Shown here in pieces: positions 1 through 12,092 of a stretch of 64,000 bases of DNA; the first letter of the stretch is position 1, and each line of letters starts with the position of its first letter. Under the pieces are notes generated by a model that made no database searches, was not told where the DNA came from, and saw only the letters and a program-made list of their open reading frames with translations. The translations under genes were made by a program, and so were the position numbers. The DNA is from Hippophae tibetana (Eukaryota > Streptophyta > Magnoliopsida > Rosales > Elaeagnaceae): the NCBI GenBank assembly GCA_037013495.1, contig CM072806.1, forward strand, positions 22,023,501 through 22,087,500, given 5' to 3'.

Positions 1-1118
1 CTTTGATAATGGTTGTTCTCATCATATGACTAGATATAAGTCATTTTTTACCAATCTTGCCATAGTGAATGATGGTTTGGTTACTTTTGGTAATGGCAGC
101 AAAGTAATGATTTATGGAAAAGACATAATCAATGCTCCAAGGATTCTTGAGCTCAAAGATGTCTTATTTATGGATGGTCATAAAGAAAACTTTATCATTA
201 TAATTCAAATATGTGATGATAAATGTTTTTTTAAGTTCATAGATAAAAAAGTGTACAACGTATGACAACATTAGAAGTGTTACTGTAAAGGGTACTAGAT
301 TTGAAGATAATTGTCATTGTCTTGGTTATTCTCCTTTAGAGACAATCTTACAATAGAACATGTTAACTATAAGTTACTAAAGAAAATCTTAAGTCTCTAG
401 ACTGTCAAAGGTATTCCAAACATACTTCTCAACCACATCATATTTGTGATCCTTGACGGTTAGACAAGCAGAGTAAGAGTCAACATAAGAAAAATCAACA
501 TCTCTCTATGATGAGACCTCTGGAGTTGTTTCTTATAGATTTAATGGGTCCAATGAATACTACGAGAATTTGAGGGATAAATTATATTATAGTGGTTGTT
601 GATGACATCTCAAGATATTCTTGGGTAATGTTTCTAGTCTAAAATCTTTGACAACTTCAAATTCGTGCATGTAAAGCTCCAAAATGTAAAAAAAAAAGTG
701 AATCTATTGGAAGCATAATTAAGATTAAAAGTGATCATGATTAGGAATTTGAGAATTCGGAGTTTAAATCCTCATGTGACAACCATGGTTTCCAACATGA
801 GTTTTTGGCACCCAAGACTCATCAACATAATGAAATTGTTGTGGGAAATAATAGAGTTATTCAAGAAATAGATAAAGTTATGTTGACCAACAAGAATTTG
901 GCTAGACATTTTTTGGATGAGGCTGTGAACACAACTTGTTATATGTTATACCATTATTTCTTAAGGCCATATTCTTTTGGTCTCCATATGAGCTTTTTCA
1001 TGGCAATAAAAAAAATGCCAAACATTTAAAGATTTTTAGAAGTACTTTCTACATTCTCAGGAACAAAGACAATATAGACAAATTTGAAGCTAAGAAAGAC
1101 CTTCGTATCTTCAAGTAA
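1..1118 (+). mobile_element. Copia (Sirevirus-like) remnant: protease/GAG-pre-integrase and integrase part
   Basis: Seen: the plus strand opens with a motif of the type DxGCSxHMT followed by FFTNL, VNDGLVTFGNGSK and LKDVLF, the layout of the protease to GAG-pre-integrase stretch of plant Sireviruses. Integrase-like text follows to about 1118, including a FELFHGKK-like stretch near 980-1030. It is a fossil with many breaks and is cut by the window edge on the left. Family knowledge: this domain order belongs to Copia pol. Inference: it may be the left part of the same element whose RNase H and LTR lie at 4.5-6.6 kb. Confidence 0.75.
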
Positions 1119-2420
1119 TAATTGACACATGGTTTTCAAGTATACGAGTCATGCAAGTAATATAGTGCTAAAACACCAATATCGCTTCTTAAGGAGTGGG
1201 ATGTTTCGTAGTGGAATGCTAATAATAATTAATTTTAATACTATTTAGCCTAGAAATTAGAGAAATTTAATGAATGATTAATATTATTTTTAAACTAAGA
1301 TTATTCTGAATGTAAGATTTCAATAATGAAAAACACTTTAGATTTTGGAATCTCTTAACCACTTCATATACAATTCAAAGCAATCTCTAAGATAATTCTC
1401 TAAATATGATATAGAGGTACGTGTTCTTAGATAAAAATGACTCTTTTTCAAGCAATCATATTTGACTTTGCATATACAATAACATTGTTTCTTAATACTA
1501 GGTTCATTTTAGTCTCCGTGTGAGTTTTTTCATGGTAAGAAAACAAATGTAAAAAATTTAAGGGTTTTAGGAAGTACTTTCTACATTCTCAGAAGTGGGG
1601 TGTTTTGTAGTATAATACTTATAATAATTAACTATAATACTATTTAGGCTAGAAATAAGGAAAATTAAATTAATGATTAATATTATTATTAAACTAATAC
1701 TATTCCAAATGTACAACTTCAATAATGAGAAAAACTTAAAATTTTGGAATCCCTTAACGACTTCATATACCATTCAAAACAATCATTGATTTTTTTCTCT
1801 AAATATGATATCTAGATACGTGATCTTAGATGTTAAAAAATCTATTTTTAAGAAATCAATTTGACTTCACATAAACAATAACATTATTTATTAAGATTAG
1901 GTTACTTTCGGTCTCCGTACGAGCTTTTTCATGGTAAGAAACCAAATATCAAACATTTAAAGGTTTTTTGAAGTATTTTATACATTCTCAGGGATAAAGA
2001 GAATTTAGACAACTTTGAAGCTAAGAACGACCTTGGTATCTTCTTGGGGCATTCAAGCAATAGTTGATACATGGTTCACAAGTATATGTCTCATGCAAAC
2101 ACGATTATTGATCCTTAAGGAGTCAGATGTTTTGTAGTAAAATAAAGGTAATAATTAATTGTAATACAATTTAGGTTAGAAATAAGGGAATTTGATCAAT
2201 GATTAATACTATTATTAAACTAAGATTATTCTGAATGTATGATTTCAATAATGAGAAAAATTTAAGATTTTGGAATCCTATAACCACTTTACATACAATT
2301 CAAAAAAATCTCTAAAATATTTCTCTAAATATGATATCTGGCTATTTGATCTTAGATGTCGATGACTTTTTCTCAAGAAATCATATTTGACTTTGTATAA
2401 ACAATATCATTATTATGCTA
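970..2420. repeat. Three tandem copies of a 400-530 bp segment spanning retroelement coding and non-coding sequence
   Basis: The anchor TCTCC(A/G)T..GAG(C/T)TTTTTCATGG occurs at 981, 1513 and 1912. Each copy is followed by an integrase-like stretch (ACATTCTCAGG...), then AATAATTAA...TATTTAG, AATAATGA(G)AAA and TTTTGGAATC. The spacing is 532 and 399 bp, and the middle copy is shorter. The unit joins an integrase end piece to unrelated AT-rich sequence. The copies have diverged substantially, so the amplification is old. Confidence 0.8.
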
Positions 2421-2649
2421 TTTTTCTTACACGATAATTAAACTCATATGCAATCATATTACACATACATTAGTCATACTTTCACAATATTCCAAAACAT
2501 ATATTAATTAATCTATGAATTATTCATATTCAACCCTTTCAAGCTAGAATATAAATATCAAAATCATGCAATTAATGGTTTGCTAATCAAAGCATTAAAT
2601 ACAAGATTAATTAAGATATCAATTAAAAAGATAAATCACATAAATAAAT

Positions 2650-3735
2650 TTGTTTTGATTACATGCTACATGGCTAGGTTTAACTTGAAACCCAAGGAAG
2701 AATTTCAATCCTTCAACTAAACTCATTTTGAGCTCGTTCTACATAGTCAAAGTGAAATCTTGAGCAAGATCATCCTTCGTCGACCTAAATATGCTACCAT
2801 CAACATAAATTTAGGAAATGATCACTTTTTTTCTTTTCCTCTTTGAATAAATAGTCTTGTCACCAACACCACTTTGAAACCCATTATTGAGAAGAAAAGT
2901 AATCAAGTGCCTATACCAAGCACAAGGAAATTGTTTCAAGTTGTATAAGGCTTTCCATAGGTGCATTACATGATCTGAAAAATGTAGATCTTCAAAACCT
3001 TTAGTGCTCAACATATACTTCCTCTTTGATCACAACATTTAAGAAGACACTTTTCAAATCCATTTGATACAACTTGAAGCTGAAATAAAGGCCAACCTAG
3101 TCAGTAATTTAATTGACTCAAGGTGTGCAATAGAAGTAAATGTTTCTTCAAAATCAATATTCTCAATCTAAGTATATCCTGAGCTATTAGCCTCGACTTA
3201 TTTCTTCCAATCACACCATTCTTGTCCTATTTGTTTTTGTACAACCATCTTGTACTGATTACATGTTTATCTTTCGGTATAGGAACCAAATACTAGTCAT
3301 CATTCTTTTGAAAGTAATTAAGTTCTTCTTACATAGAGTTGACCTAATGTACCTCATGAAAGGCTTCATTGGAAATTTTTAAGAATAATTGTAGAAGTGT
3401 AACACATCTAAATCAGCATCTCTTAAATCTAACACATAGTCATGACTCCTCCCTTAACATCTCCAATGATGTTATTGGTAAAATTAGTACATTTTTCCCA
3501 TTTAGGGAAATGTGACTCTTTCTCCTTATCTTATGTATCTTTGAATGGCTAAGGATTAGTAACATCAATTAATAGCTCCCCACTAGAAGTAATAACCTCT
3601 ACAGATTCCTAGTTTTCAAAGATATCATTGTCATTAGACTCAACCATTCTTGTAGTACCAAAATAATAGATAATCACATTGATGGAAACCATCACAACAA
3701 AGGTTCTCAAATTGAAGACCTTATAAGCTCGACTA
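2650..3735 (-). mobile_element. Copia (Sirevirus-like) reverse transcriptase remnant, opposite orientation to its flanks
   Basis: Read on the minus strand, the segment shows KGFEDLHFSDHV, then ALYNLKQ and AWY, corresponding to the Copia RT stretch [31 protein letters not shown]. Further RT-like text occurs on both sides: the domain start lies near 3650 and the stretch after the catalytic region near 2690-2800. It is broken in many places. The flanking Copia pieces at 1-1118 and 4500-5230 lie on the plus strand. Confidence 0.75.
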
Positions 3736-4500
3736 TCATAACTCTACAAAAGTAGAGTTATTTATCCATTCTAAACTAGTTATCTGTCTTATTTTGGATT
3801 GAATATTTGTAAAAGAATTATATTATGTATAAATGTGCCAATGTAGGTGAAAAGACATCAATCAAAGCTCAAATGGATTCGATATAGCATTTTTAGGAAT
3901 ATTATGAAATTTCTACTCACTCGATTAATCGAGTATCACTTAACTTCAATTTTAGTTCTTGAGTGGATTTTCTTATCCTAGCTTGATAGATCCATAAGGG
4001 TTTCAATTGATTCAAAAGGGACTTGTTTGATCCACAAGGGTTTCAATCTATACAAAGGGACTTGATTGATCAAGCTTTTCTAGAGCATCAATTAAGTACT
4101 TTTGGATTGTAATGGTGTTATATTTAGATTGATGAAGCAAATGACTCAATCAATTGAGTGGAGCAAAAATTGACACTTTAGCTCTATTTTTACATTCAGC
4201 TATCAGTCTTAGTCTTTGGATAAAAGCTAATACATTTTCTAAACCAATTAGGCCAAGTTTTAACCTTATTAGCAACAGTTTGGAATAGAACAATTCATTT
4301 CCAAATTATCCATGATTTAGAGCAAGGAAAAAAACAATTAAAAGCCATTATAAGGAGTTGAAGATTGATCAATTTCGAACCTAGATTTCCTCACAAAATT
4401 CTATAATTCTTTCTTAATTGATTTAGATTCTTTCCATGTCCATTTCATTGTTAATTATGTTTAGAACAATGATTTAATAGGTTTGTTATTTAGGATTTGG
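3736..4500 (+). mobile_element. Probable solo LTR or LTR-like fragment of Tat/Athila-type Gypsy
   Basis: The block starts TCATAACTCTAC and contains the perfect hairpin AACTCTACAAAAGTAGAGTT at 3740-3759. The same hairpin opens the Athila-like LTR at 25534. It sits between Copia RT and Copia RNase H sequence. The interior (about 3860-4170) has short repeats around GATCCA.AAGGGTTTCAAT and AAAGGGACTTG. No coding sequence is recognised. The right edge is approximate, judged by where Copia coding resumes; no target duplication was confirmed. Confidence 0.45.
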
Positions 4501-5230
4501 TTGTTGCTTTTCCAAGCCATGTATGTCAAGGAACTTGTTAAGAAGTTTGGTCTAGACAAGACTAAATCTACTTGTACCCCAATGAGTACCTTAGTTAAAC
4601 TTCATTGAGATCCCTCGAGAAAAAAAGGTGGAAGAGATCTTATACAAAAGTTTGATCAAGAGTATTTTGTACTTGATTTCTAGTCATCTTGATATCTCTC
4701 TTCAGTGTTAGAGTTTATGCTAGATTTCAAGCTATCCTTAAAGAGTCTCATATAGTTGTTGTGAAAAGGATCATCAAGTATGTCAATGGGACATCCGAGT
4801 TTGGGATATGGTATCCACGTGACACAAGGACTAATCTAGTTGGGTATTCTAATGCAAATTAGGTAGGATGTAATGATGAAATGAAGAGTACTTTAGTTAG
4901 GTGCTTCTACTTAAGGAACTTTTTCAACCACTGAGGTAGAATATATATCAATTGGTTATGTTGCTCCTAATTCTTATGGATGAATTATATGTTGAGTGAC
5001 TATGGTATCATGGTAAAAGATCTAGTTTTTCTTTGTGATAACACTAGTGTCATTTGAATTTTAACACACCTCATCCAATATTCAAGAACTAAACTCATTG
5101 GCATACGACATTTCCCCATTAGATTATTAGTGTACTTGAACACTTTTTTGTTGTAACATATCAATATTGAGCTTTAGTTAACAAATTTGTTTACTAAATC
5201 ATTCTATTCTCTCATATTTGAATATTTAAG
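4500..5230 (+). mobile_element. Copia (Sirevirus-like) RNase H remnant
   Basis: On the plus strand, YVKELVKKFGLDKTKSTCTP is followed by MST and VKLH, the Sirevirus connection between RT and RNase H. Further on there are IIKYVNGTSEFGIWYP-like, LVGYS-like and (after 4930) STAEAEYIAIGYVA-like stretches, and an RTKLIGIRHF-like end near 5090. It is broken in many places. It ends close to the post-pol region that leads to the LTR at 6052. Confidence 0.75.
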
Positions 5231-6051
5231 GAAGGTTATTGGTGTCTACATCTCTCCTTGAAGTTAGCATATGTGTTCTTCAAGTTGTATGGTTGCTTGA
5301 AGAGTTGGATTTAGTGAGTACATGTGTTTATTTTCAAGTGTGTGTATGTGTTTATATAGGATATTAGTGTTTAGATTGTATGTGATGCATTATATTTTAT
5401 TGGATGCTTTAAGCTATCTACTAGATGCATAAGTGTTAGGATTATTTCATCTATGTATGCCTTATCTTCATCATTTATGGATGTTTTGTTGACCTCTTGT
5501 GTCAAATAGGGGAGCAATTTGTTTACACAACTTATTATTTATTGCATGTTTACTGCATAGGATATGAGTGTAAGTTTGCACTATATCACGGTTGCCTGAC
5601 TTGCATACAAATAGGGGGAGTGCAGCATGAAGTTAGAATGAGTTGTGTGTTTTCTTATTGTAAGTTTATTTACGCATAGTCTATCGATGTGTAACTATGT
5701 AGGGGTAAAATAATAGTATTTGGTTAGACTACATGTAGATCTTTATGATACGTTCATATGTATGTATTGTTTTGTGCATGCATGATACATGTGTAGCTAC
5801 TATGTAGTTCAGATGGAGCTAGAGTTCAAACAGGCACCATGAAGTGTGTATCAAGATGGATATGTTGATTCATGAAAATGGATGGAGTATAACAAGATGA
5901 TGCATTTGGAGCATTTGTGTTAGGGGTGTCTGAGTTGATGTTTGTTCACATAAATAAAAGTATTTAGGTCATCTTGCATGAATATATTGTGTAGTTATGT
6001 TGAGCCAATTTATTTATGCAGTGTTTTATCATATAAAGTCAAAGAAGAGAT
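5230..6051 (+). mobile_element. Post-pol region of the Sirevirus-like element up to its polypurine tract
   Basis: There is no recognisable domain. The stretch separates the RNase H remnant from the LTR start at 6052, as in Sireviruses, which carry extra sequence after pol. It ends in AAAGAAGAGAT immediately before TGTAAGTC, which fits a decayed polypurine tract. GT-rich runs (TATGTGT, GTGTGTATGTG) are frequent. Confidence 0.45.
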
Positions 6052-6600
6052 TGTAAGTCCTACAATTCCTATATGTCTTTATTGGCATTCTCGTGTACAA
6101 AACACATAGCGTATTTATTTTTACTAGTTTTTTATCTTCCTCTATGTAAGGTTAGTTACTGATGATTCAATAATGCACACACTCACATAGTTAAAAAAAA
6201 TTGTATGTTAACATGTTTACACATACTACATAAGTTAAGTTCTTGTATTTTGCATGCTAGGTTATGGTTTTGTGATATTTTATTTTATGGTTTGTAGGTT
6301 TGTGGTATTTGTAGATAATTATTTGGTATACTTTTGAAATTTTTATGCTTAGGTGATGAGAAAGGTGGTTGGCACGTTATAATGACTATTACTCTTGTTG
6401 ATTTAATTATTATCAAATCATAAGTTTGAAATCAATATTTTATCTTGATAATCCTATAAATAAGAACTTTAATAAGATCTATTTTCTCTCCGACCTTTAT
6501 TCTTTCATATTCTTTTTATGCATTTCATTTAAGGTAATTATATTATTATAATAATTTTATTATCATCAAAATAAAAATACATGTCCATTTTATTTTTAAT
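6052..6600 (+). mobile_element. Sirevirus-like 3' LTR, incomplete
   Basis: The sequence from TGTAAGTCC at 6052 is colinear with the one from about 58694. Shared blocks include TTGGCATT, TAGT.TTTTATC.TTCT, TAAGGTTAGTTACT, CACACACTCACATAGTT and GCATGCTAGGTTAT. A TATA-like CCTATAAATAAG lies near 6452, matching CTATAAATA near 59058. The right edge is not sharp; similarity fades near 6.5-6.6 kb. Confidence 0.6.
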
Positions 6601-6662
6601 ATTAATTATACTTTAATATCTTTATTTGAATATATGGATCGGAGCCTGGCCTATAATAGATC

Positions 6663-6995
6663 AGGTGGAGCACTTTCCCTTAAGATTCCATGTCATAAGA
6701 TGATTGTCTCAGTCAAGAACTAGGTAGAGCACTCTGATAAATGATGTTTGAGAGTTGATCACCTTGATCACAGACTAGGTAGAACACTTTCCCTTAAGAT
6801 TCCATGTTATGAATTGATCACCTCGGTCAGGAACCAGGTAGAACTCTTTGAAAGATGATGTTAGAGAGTTGATCATCTTAGTCATAGACCATGTAGAATA
6901 CTCTCCCTTAAATTCCACGTCACAAGATGATCACCTTGATCATAGGTTAAGTATATCCCTACAGCAATAACCCCAATTAGGCTATAGGTCCATTA
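6663..6995. repeat. Minisatellite, three copies of a 114-bp unit
   Basis: The anchor AGGT(A/G)GA(A/G)CACTTTCCCTTA recurs at 6663, 6777 and (as ATGTAGAATACTCTCCCTTA) at 6891, a spacing of 114 bp each time. Each unit also carries a half-unit (AG)GTAGA.C.CT..GA(T)AA.ATGATGTT.GAGAGTTGATCA. It abuts the PF04195-like remnant to its right and may be that element's 3' non-coding part. Confidence 0.8.
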
Positions 6996-6999
6996 CATT

Positions 7000-9900
7000 G
7001 ATCGAGCTTCACAACTTTATCCTATTAAAAATAAAGGTCATTGATTGAGCTTACAAACCTTTTAAAGTTCATTAATAAAGAGCTTAATCTCCCAAAATTA
7101 TTAAAAAAAATTAAAATGTTTGGACTCACAACTAGTATCCGAGTCATTTTTTTCCTCCACTAAGGGTAACAACTCAGTCTGAATCATGATAAATTTCTTG
7201 CATATATTATCTTTTGCTTCGCTAGAGGCTAAGCTTCAGTTAATAATGGAATATTCAAATTTCTTAGTAACACCCATCACCTTAAGGAAAACTCCTTGAG
7301 ATTGCTTCATGTAAAAGTTCACCTAATGGGATGCCTTGTCAACCAAAACAACCATTTTAATCATGGTCCTTCTTTCACGAGCTCGAGTTTGAGATAATTG
7401 CTCCTTATAGATCGAGCTCACACTTGGTCTCTTCACAAAGAGAGAGCTTATCCTTATGGATGGACAACTCAGTCTAGCGTTATCTAATTTTAAAGCTCGA
7501 GCTGAGTGTCTATTTGCCCTGTCAGAATCCATAAGGTACGAACAAGAAAGATGGAGTGAATTTTTTAGGTACTTCAAATAAAAAAGAATATTTGAATTAC
7601 TAATATCCCTAATCCCTTTTTATAGGGAATGACATTGGACTAAATAATATGAAAAATGTATTACAAGTGATGAGGTGGGTCAACATAATAAATAAATATT
7701 ATAAATGCACAAATATACATACAGTACAAACTTCTCAAAATAAAAACCTTATTAAAAACAAAGTGTGCTTGGTTACAAGAATAGCTCACGTCTATACATA
7801 AAGAAATAAGGGGTCAAGCCTTTTAAAAATAAAGGACCTCGAACCCACTAAAGAACTAAGGATCCCCAACTCCATCTCTAACTTTTTCATCTCTAACCTT
7901 GGGTTGACCATCACTTGCCTCAGAGTCTTCGTCTTAGTCATCACCCTCGTTCTAAGTTTTTAAGGCCGAGTACGGTGGTATAGCTGTGATGTTGAGGATA
8001 TAATAGTAGTATTGATCGAGGTCTTTCTTTTTGGATTCTTTCTTGAGGGAGTCTATGGCCAACTTATAATCAATCTCAACACTTGAAGAAAGCTACTCGG
8101 TCATGGCATCAAGGTTACACTTTACTTTCTTTTGTTCATGAGAAAATGTGTCTTTGACATCATTAAAGTCGCGCTTATAAGCTTCAACCTTAGCCTCGAG
8201 TTTTCTCTAGGCCTCCCTGTGTATCTTAAAACACCTTAAGTTGTCATTTAGCTGAGGCTTTGGCCAGTTTTTCCTTCTTGTCAATGGCCTCATCCTCTCA
8301 CTTATTTGGCCTTGGCCAACAACACAACATTTTTGGCTCAGGTAGAGGCATGGCTCTCCTTTTCTACCTCAAGGAGGTACTTCACCTTCTCAACACCTTA
8401 AACTCTACTAAGCCTGTGAATAAGTTGGACTTGAAAACAAGGAAAACAGAATGCAATGTGAGAAAAATATAAAAACTCGAAATGGAATAAATAAAGCTCT
8501 AGGTAATACTTACTTGATACAAGAGCTTGTTGAGCTCAACCCCAAAATCAACATCCTCACACATGGTATCAAGCTGCTTCTCATGTACCATGTTAGGGAG
8601 GTTATCCATATAGTGGTCCAGCCTCTCTGGAGCTATACCCCTGTATAAGGCCACTCCCTCAACTTCTATAGTAAGGTTGTCCATAATGCCTTTTCCCCTC
8701 CTCGAGTCTTTCATAGAGGGTAGGTTTTTATTGGATCAAGGCAACAGATGTGGGAATGTGTTGACCTGGGGATGTTGGCAAAGGCCCAACAACATTTAGT
8801 GGAATAGGTACGAGCATGTGCTCCTCGATGGGCACATACTTTTTCTTTTTTGATTGATTGGGAGTAGTCTATTGCCTAGTGGACTTGTTCCTCTTCTTTC
8901 CTTTAAAGAAGCTCGTTCCTTGAGAGGGAGTTGTGCTTTTTTTTAGGAGTTTGATCCTTGTTTGGAAACCCTACTTTGAAGTCATACCAAACTTCGTAAT
9001 ACGTGTAAAAATAAAAGAATGGGTTTTAGATTTTAAAGGTTCGGGCTAAACAAATAATAGTCTATTGTAAGTAAGCTCGAGGCTCATTCACTATCATCAA
9101 GGATAACTTTAAACCTCTCCCAAAGTCAATGGAAGGGGTCTTATGCTTCGTGGGTGCTTAAGGTTTACAAATTATTCTGTGGGGTGGCTTCATTAAGCCC
9201 TATCACATCAACCCATAGGTAACAAAGCATGAGGTGTTAATAGCTTCCTCTATCGTGTTTTCTTGGGTCGATAGTTATGGATATCAACCAATCTTTGTTT
9301 AGCCCCTAGGCTCAAGGTCATGATAAGGGAACCCAAAATCTTTATCAAAAGTTTGGTGTCAGCCCAAGTGCTCTTTATCAGTCTTACATCATTGTCTGAC
9401 GTTTCCTACCGACCAGATAATAGAAAAAGTACTCCTTCAAATTCTTCTCATTCTTGGGAAGGATTACGTTTATGCCCCAATCCTGCTTGACTGACATATA
9501 GAATTTCCTCGTGTCAGTAAGATTTTACTTTAATACATATACCTCATTGAACTCGGACATTTCCAACTTGACTTTGAGCTCTTTGTATATGAGGATGAGA
9601 CAGAGCAAGTGCCTCCACTCATTTGGCATCAGTTGTCTTGGCATGAGCTACAACTTGGCCAAGAATTTCCTTATGAAAGGATACAGTGGGAATCTGACCC
9701 CTAACCACAAGGCCTTTTCATGAAAGGTTGTCCATCCGTTAGAGGTGGATCGTTATCAAGAATGTCTGACCTCAGGATCATTACATGAATTAAGGAAGGA
9801 ATATCATACATCTTTCTTAGCCTTTCCCCATCATGTAGAGATAAACCACTAGGTTTGACCTTAGCCTCCCAACCTTTGGTTTGACCTATGGGTTCATCAG

Positions 9901-10760
9901 TGCCTTTTCTCCTGTATTTTTTCCTTTATGATCTGGAAACCGATATATGGGTTTAAGACACGTTCAACCTAATTATAGGTATTGTATGAGATCAAGATGT
10001 AGACATAAAATGAGGGGCTTAGACATTTCTTCTTCACTCGAGGTGCTCGCTTCACTAGAGGACCTTGATGCATCACTCTTTGGTTGACCCGAGTAGTTAG
10101 GGTATTAAGAGCTCTTCTAATAGGTAGAGCCTAAGGAGCATGAAGGCAGGATTACATTGCCAGTAGCCCACGATGATAACTCTCTATGCATAGTCTCTAC
10201 AAAATATTACATAACATAAAATGGTAAGGTACGAGAAGATAAAAGTTATCTAAAGACAAGTTTTCAAAGTAAAAGATGAGTGAATTTAAATACCTACCTG
10301 AAAAGAAACTAGAAAAACTATTAGGTAAGAGAATTGATCCCTAAAAGCCTGAGCAAAAGTAAATAAGTATGCACTAAACTATTTTTCTTACCACCCGAGA
10401 AAAGAAGTTATATGGTGTGAGCTGAAAAGACAAAGTGTTTTTTTTTCCAATTTTTGTTCGATGTCCTAGAAATAATGAAATGAATAACGCTTTGGCTCTT
10501 CATTATATAAAAGTGCAAATTCGCTTACTGATTACTACTCTTCCACCCCAATTAAAGAACTAAGCTGAAATAGTAAAAGAGACTTGATATTTGAAAATAT
10601 GGATCGACCTAGCTAGAACATGATCAATGAATAGGTCAAGTCATCATACATGTTGCTCTAAAAAGATCCAATTTGTGCCCCTGCCCATAACGATACTCAT
10701 GAGGTACCCTTATCTATGCATAATAACTCCCGGTATTAGAATACTGACCACCAATTCGAG
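7000..10760 (-). mobile_element. Decayed PF04195-like ('putative gypsy-type transposon') gene with coiled-coil C-terminal part
   Basis: On the minus strand about 9730-9390 reads LWLGVRFPLYPFIRKFLAKL, then LMPNEWRHLLCLI, FKL-like and NVILPKNEKNLKEYFFYYLV. This matches the conserved core of the plant family Pfam names 'Putative gypsy type transposon' (RFPLHPFI, PNAWR, W..FFFV). Downstream, 8700-7850 and 7600-7320 are rich in K, E, L and R with a coiled-coil look (EAKVEAYKRDF, KLDNARL). A minus-strand TATA-like TTTTATATAAT lies near 10500. It has several breaks. Whether this family is part of an LTR element or an independent mobile gene is not settled by the sequence. The edges are approximate. 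Confidence 0.55.
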
Positions 10761-11252
10761 CTATAAAAATGATTAACCTCAAGTTAAATTATGATTTTAC
10801 ATATGTAATCTCTTGACACATTGTAACGTGTATTTCTATATAATATGATTGACACATGTGTATGTAATATTCTATATTTTTACGAACCTCACTTGAGATC
10901 AATTTAATTCATCTAATTTGTTGATTTCTCTTTAAATTTTTTTAAAATTAAATCATCTCAATAATAATTACTATTATTAAATGAAATTATTTTCAATAAA
11001 TTATTTTTATATTATTATAGTATCATTTTCCCTCGTTTGTAAAAATGGTTCGTAATACTTTACTTGTTGAATAAGACATAAAGTTGACCTGTGGGGACTA
11101 TGTAGAATACAGCTGTTTCAAATTAAAATTATAACACGGTTTCTACCGTTACGATCATAATTCATAAACAAAGATTACGCTAAATTTCAATTTAAACTTT
11201 ATTGAGTAATGGAAAACAAAAGCTGTCTTGGGTGGGATCACATTGACCCATT

Positions 11253-11262
11253 AAATATATAA

Positions 11263-11294
<32 letters not shown>

Positions 11295-11307
11295 ATATAT
11301 ATATATT
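11253..11307. repeat. (AT)n microsatellite
   Basis: A run of AT dinucleotides with two small interruptions (AAATAT and TTTATAT). Confidence 0.95.
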
Positions 11308-11685
11308 AAGGTATTTTAATTCATAAATTTTTAATTATTATATTTTAAGTTTTAAATTTTATTAAAACAAATATTTTAGTTCTTAAATTTAAATTAAAAA
11401 TTCATCTTAATAAATAATAAATAATTATATTAATTTTTATTTTATAATATTTTTTAAACAGAGGTAGTAAAACAATTTAGTAATAACTTAATACATTTAA
11501 AAAAGATAAAAACGCTGACAGTAGTTAATTTACAGTCTGTAAACCACGAAAACAATTGGCTCACATAACTTTAAAATACTTTTTTTTCAAAAGTAAATCT
11601 AGAAATTTCCGCCTTCAAAATATAAACCATTTGCAAAATTTCCTTTTTAGAATTTAGAAGTTATTGACATTTTTTTTTTTGTGAA

Positions 11686-11740
<55 letters not shown>
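11686..11740. repeat. (AAT)n microsatellite
   Basis: About 18 AAT/TAA units in a row, 170-225 bp upstream of the TATA box of the ATL23-like gene. It is likely to be length-polymorphic. Confidence 0.95.
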
Positions 11741-11743
<3 letters not shown>

Positions 11744-11910
11744 CGAAAATCCGTCGGAAACTTTCGAAACCCTACTAACGCACATCCACGTCTCAGATTC
11801 CATCTTGAAAAATAAATCAGTTCTCACTAATCAAGCACTTTCTCACTCTCGTATTAGTTAGTTCTTTTTCCATTCTTCCAAACACTCCCTTAAGTCCTTA
11901 ACCTTCCGTC

Positions 11911-11918
11911 TATAAAAT
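11911..11918 (+). promoter_or_regulatory. TATA box of the ATL23-like gene
   Basis: TATAAAAT lies 175-182 bp before the chosen ATG at 12093. It is preceded by a C/T-rich stretch and followed after about 30 bp by a plausible start region (CCCTCGTTTGTATG). Called from sequence and distance only. Confidence 0.6.
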
Positions 11919-12092
11919 CTCAACCTCCCAAGAAACCCTCGTTTGTATGCATGGAACATGATTTCCACAGAGCTTAATCGACCAAATTACCAAATTCTCC
12001 ACCAGCCTCCATAAACGATAAACGAGGCTGGAATTGATTTTCCATTTCTTCATCATCAAGCTCCCTAGAGCCCAAAATAAGTGAAAATTAAC

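Larger units (their letters stand above)
10761..11910. other. Intergenic region upstream of the ATL23-like gene
   Basis: It is AT-rich with no reading frame worth calling. It contains an AT microsatellite (11253-11307) and an AAT microsatellite (11686-11740), both listed separately. The last 150 bp become pyrimidine-rich (TCTCACTCTC, CATTCTTCC), as is common in plant core promoters. Confidence 0.6.

Noticed and set aside
1567-1773. A short minus-strand reading frame in the triplicated region
   Set aside because: It lies in the non-coding half of the tandem unit, is not kept in the other two copies, and is AT-bias driven.
7323-7577. A possible small minus-strand host gene
   Set aside because: It falls inside the coiled-coil tail of the PF04195-like remnant and matches no separate family.
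12081-12092. A start of the ATL23-like protein at 12081
   Set aside because: The codon is GTG. The in-frame ATG at 12093 begins directly at the hydrophobic helix, as in the family.
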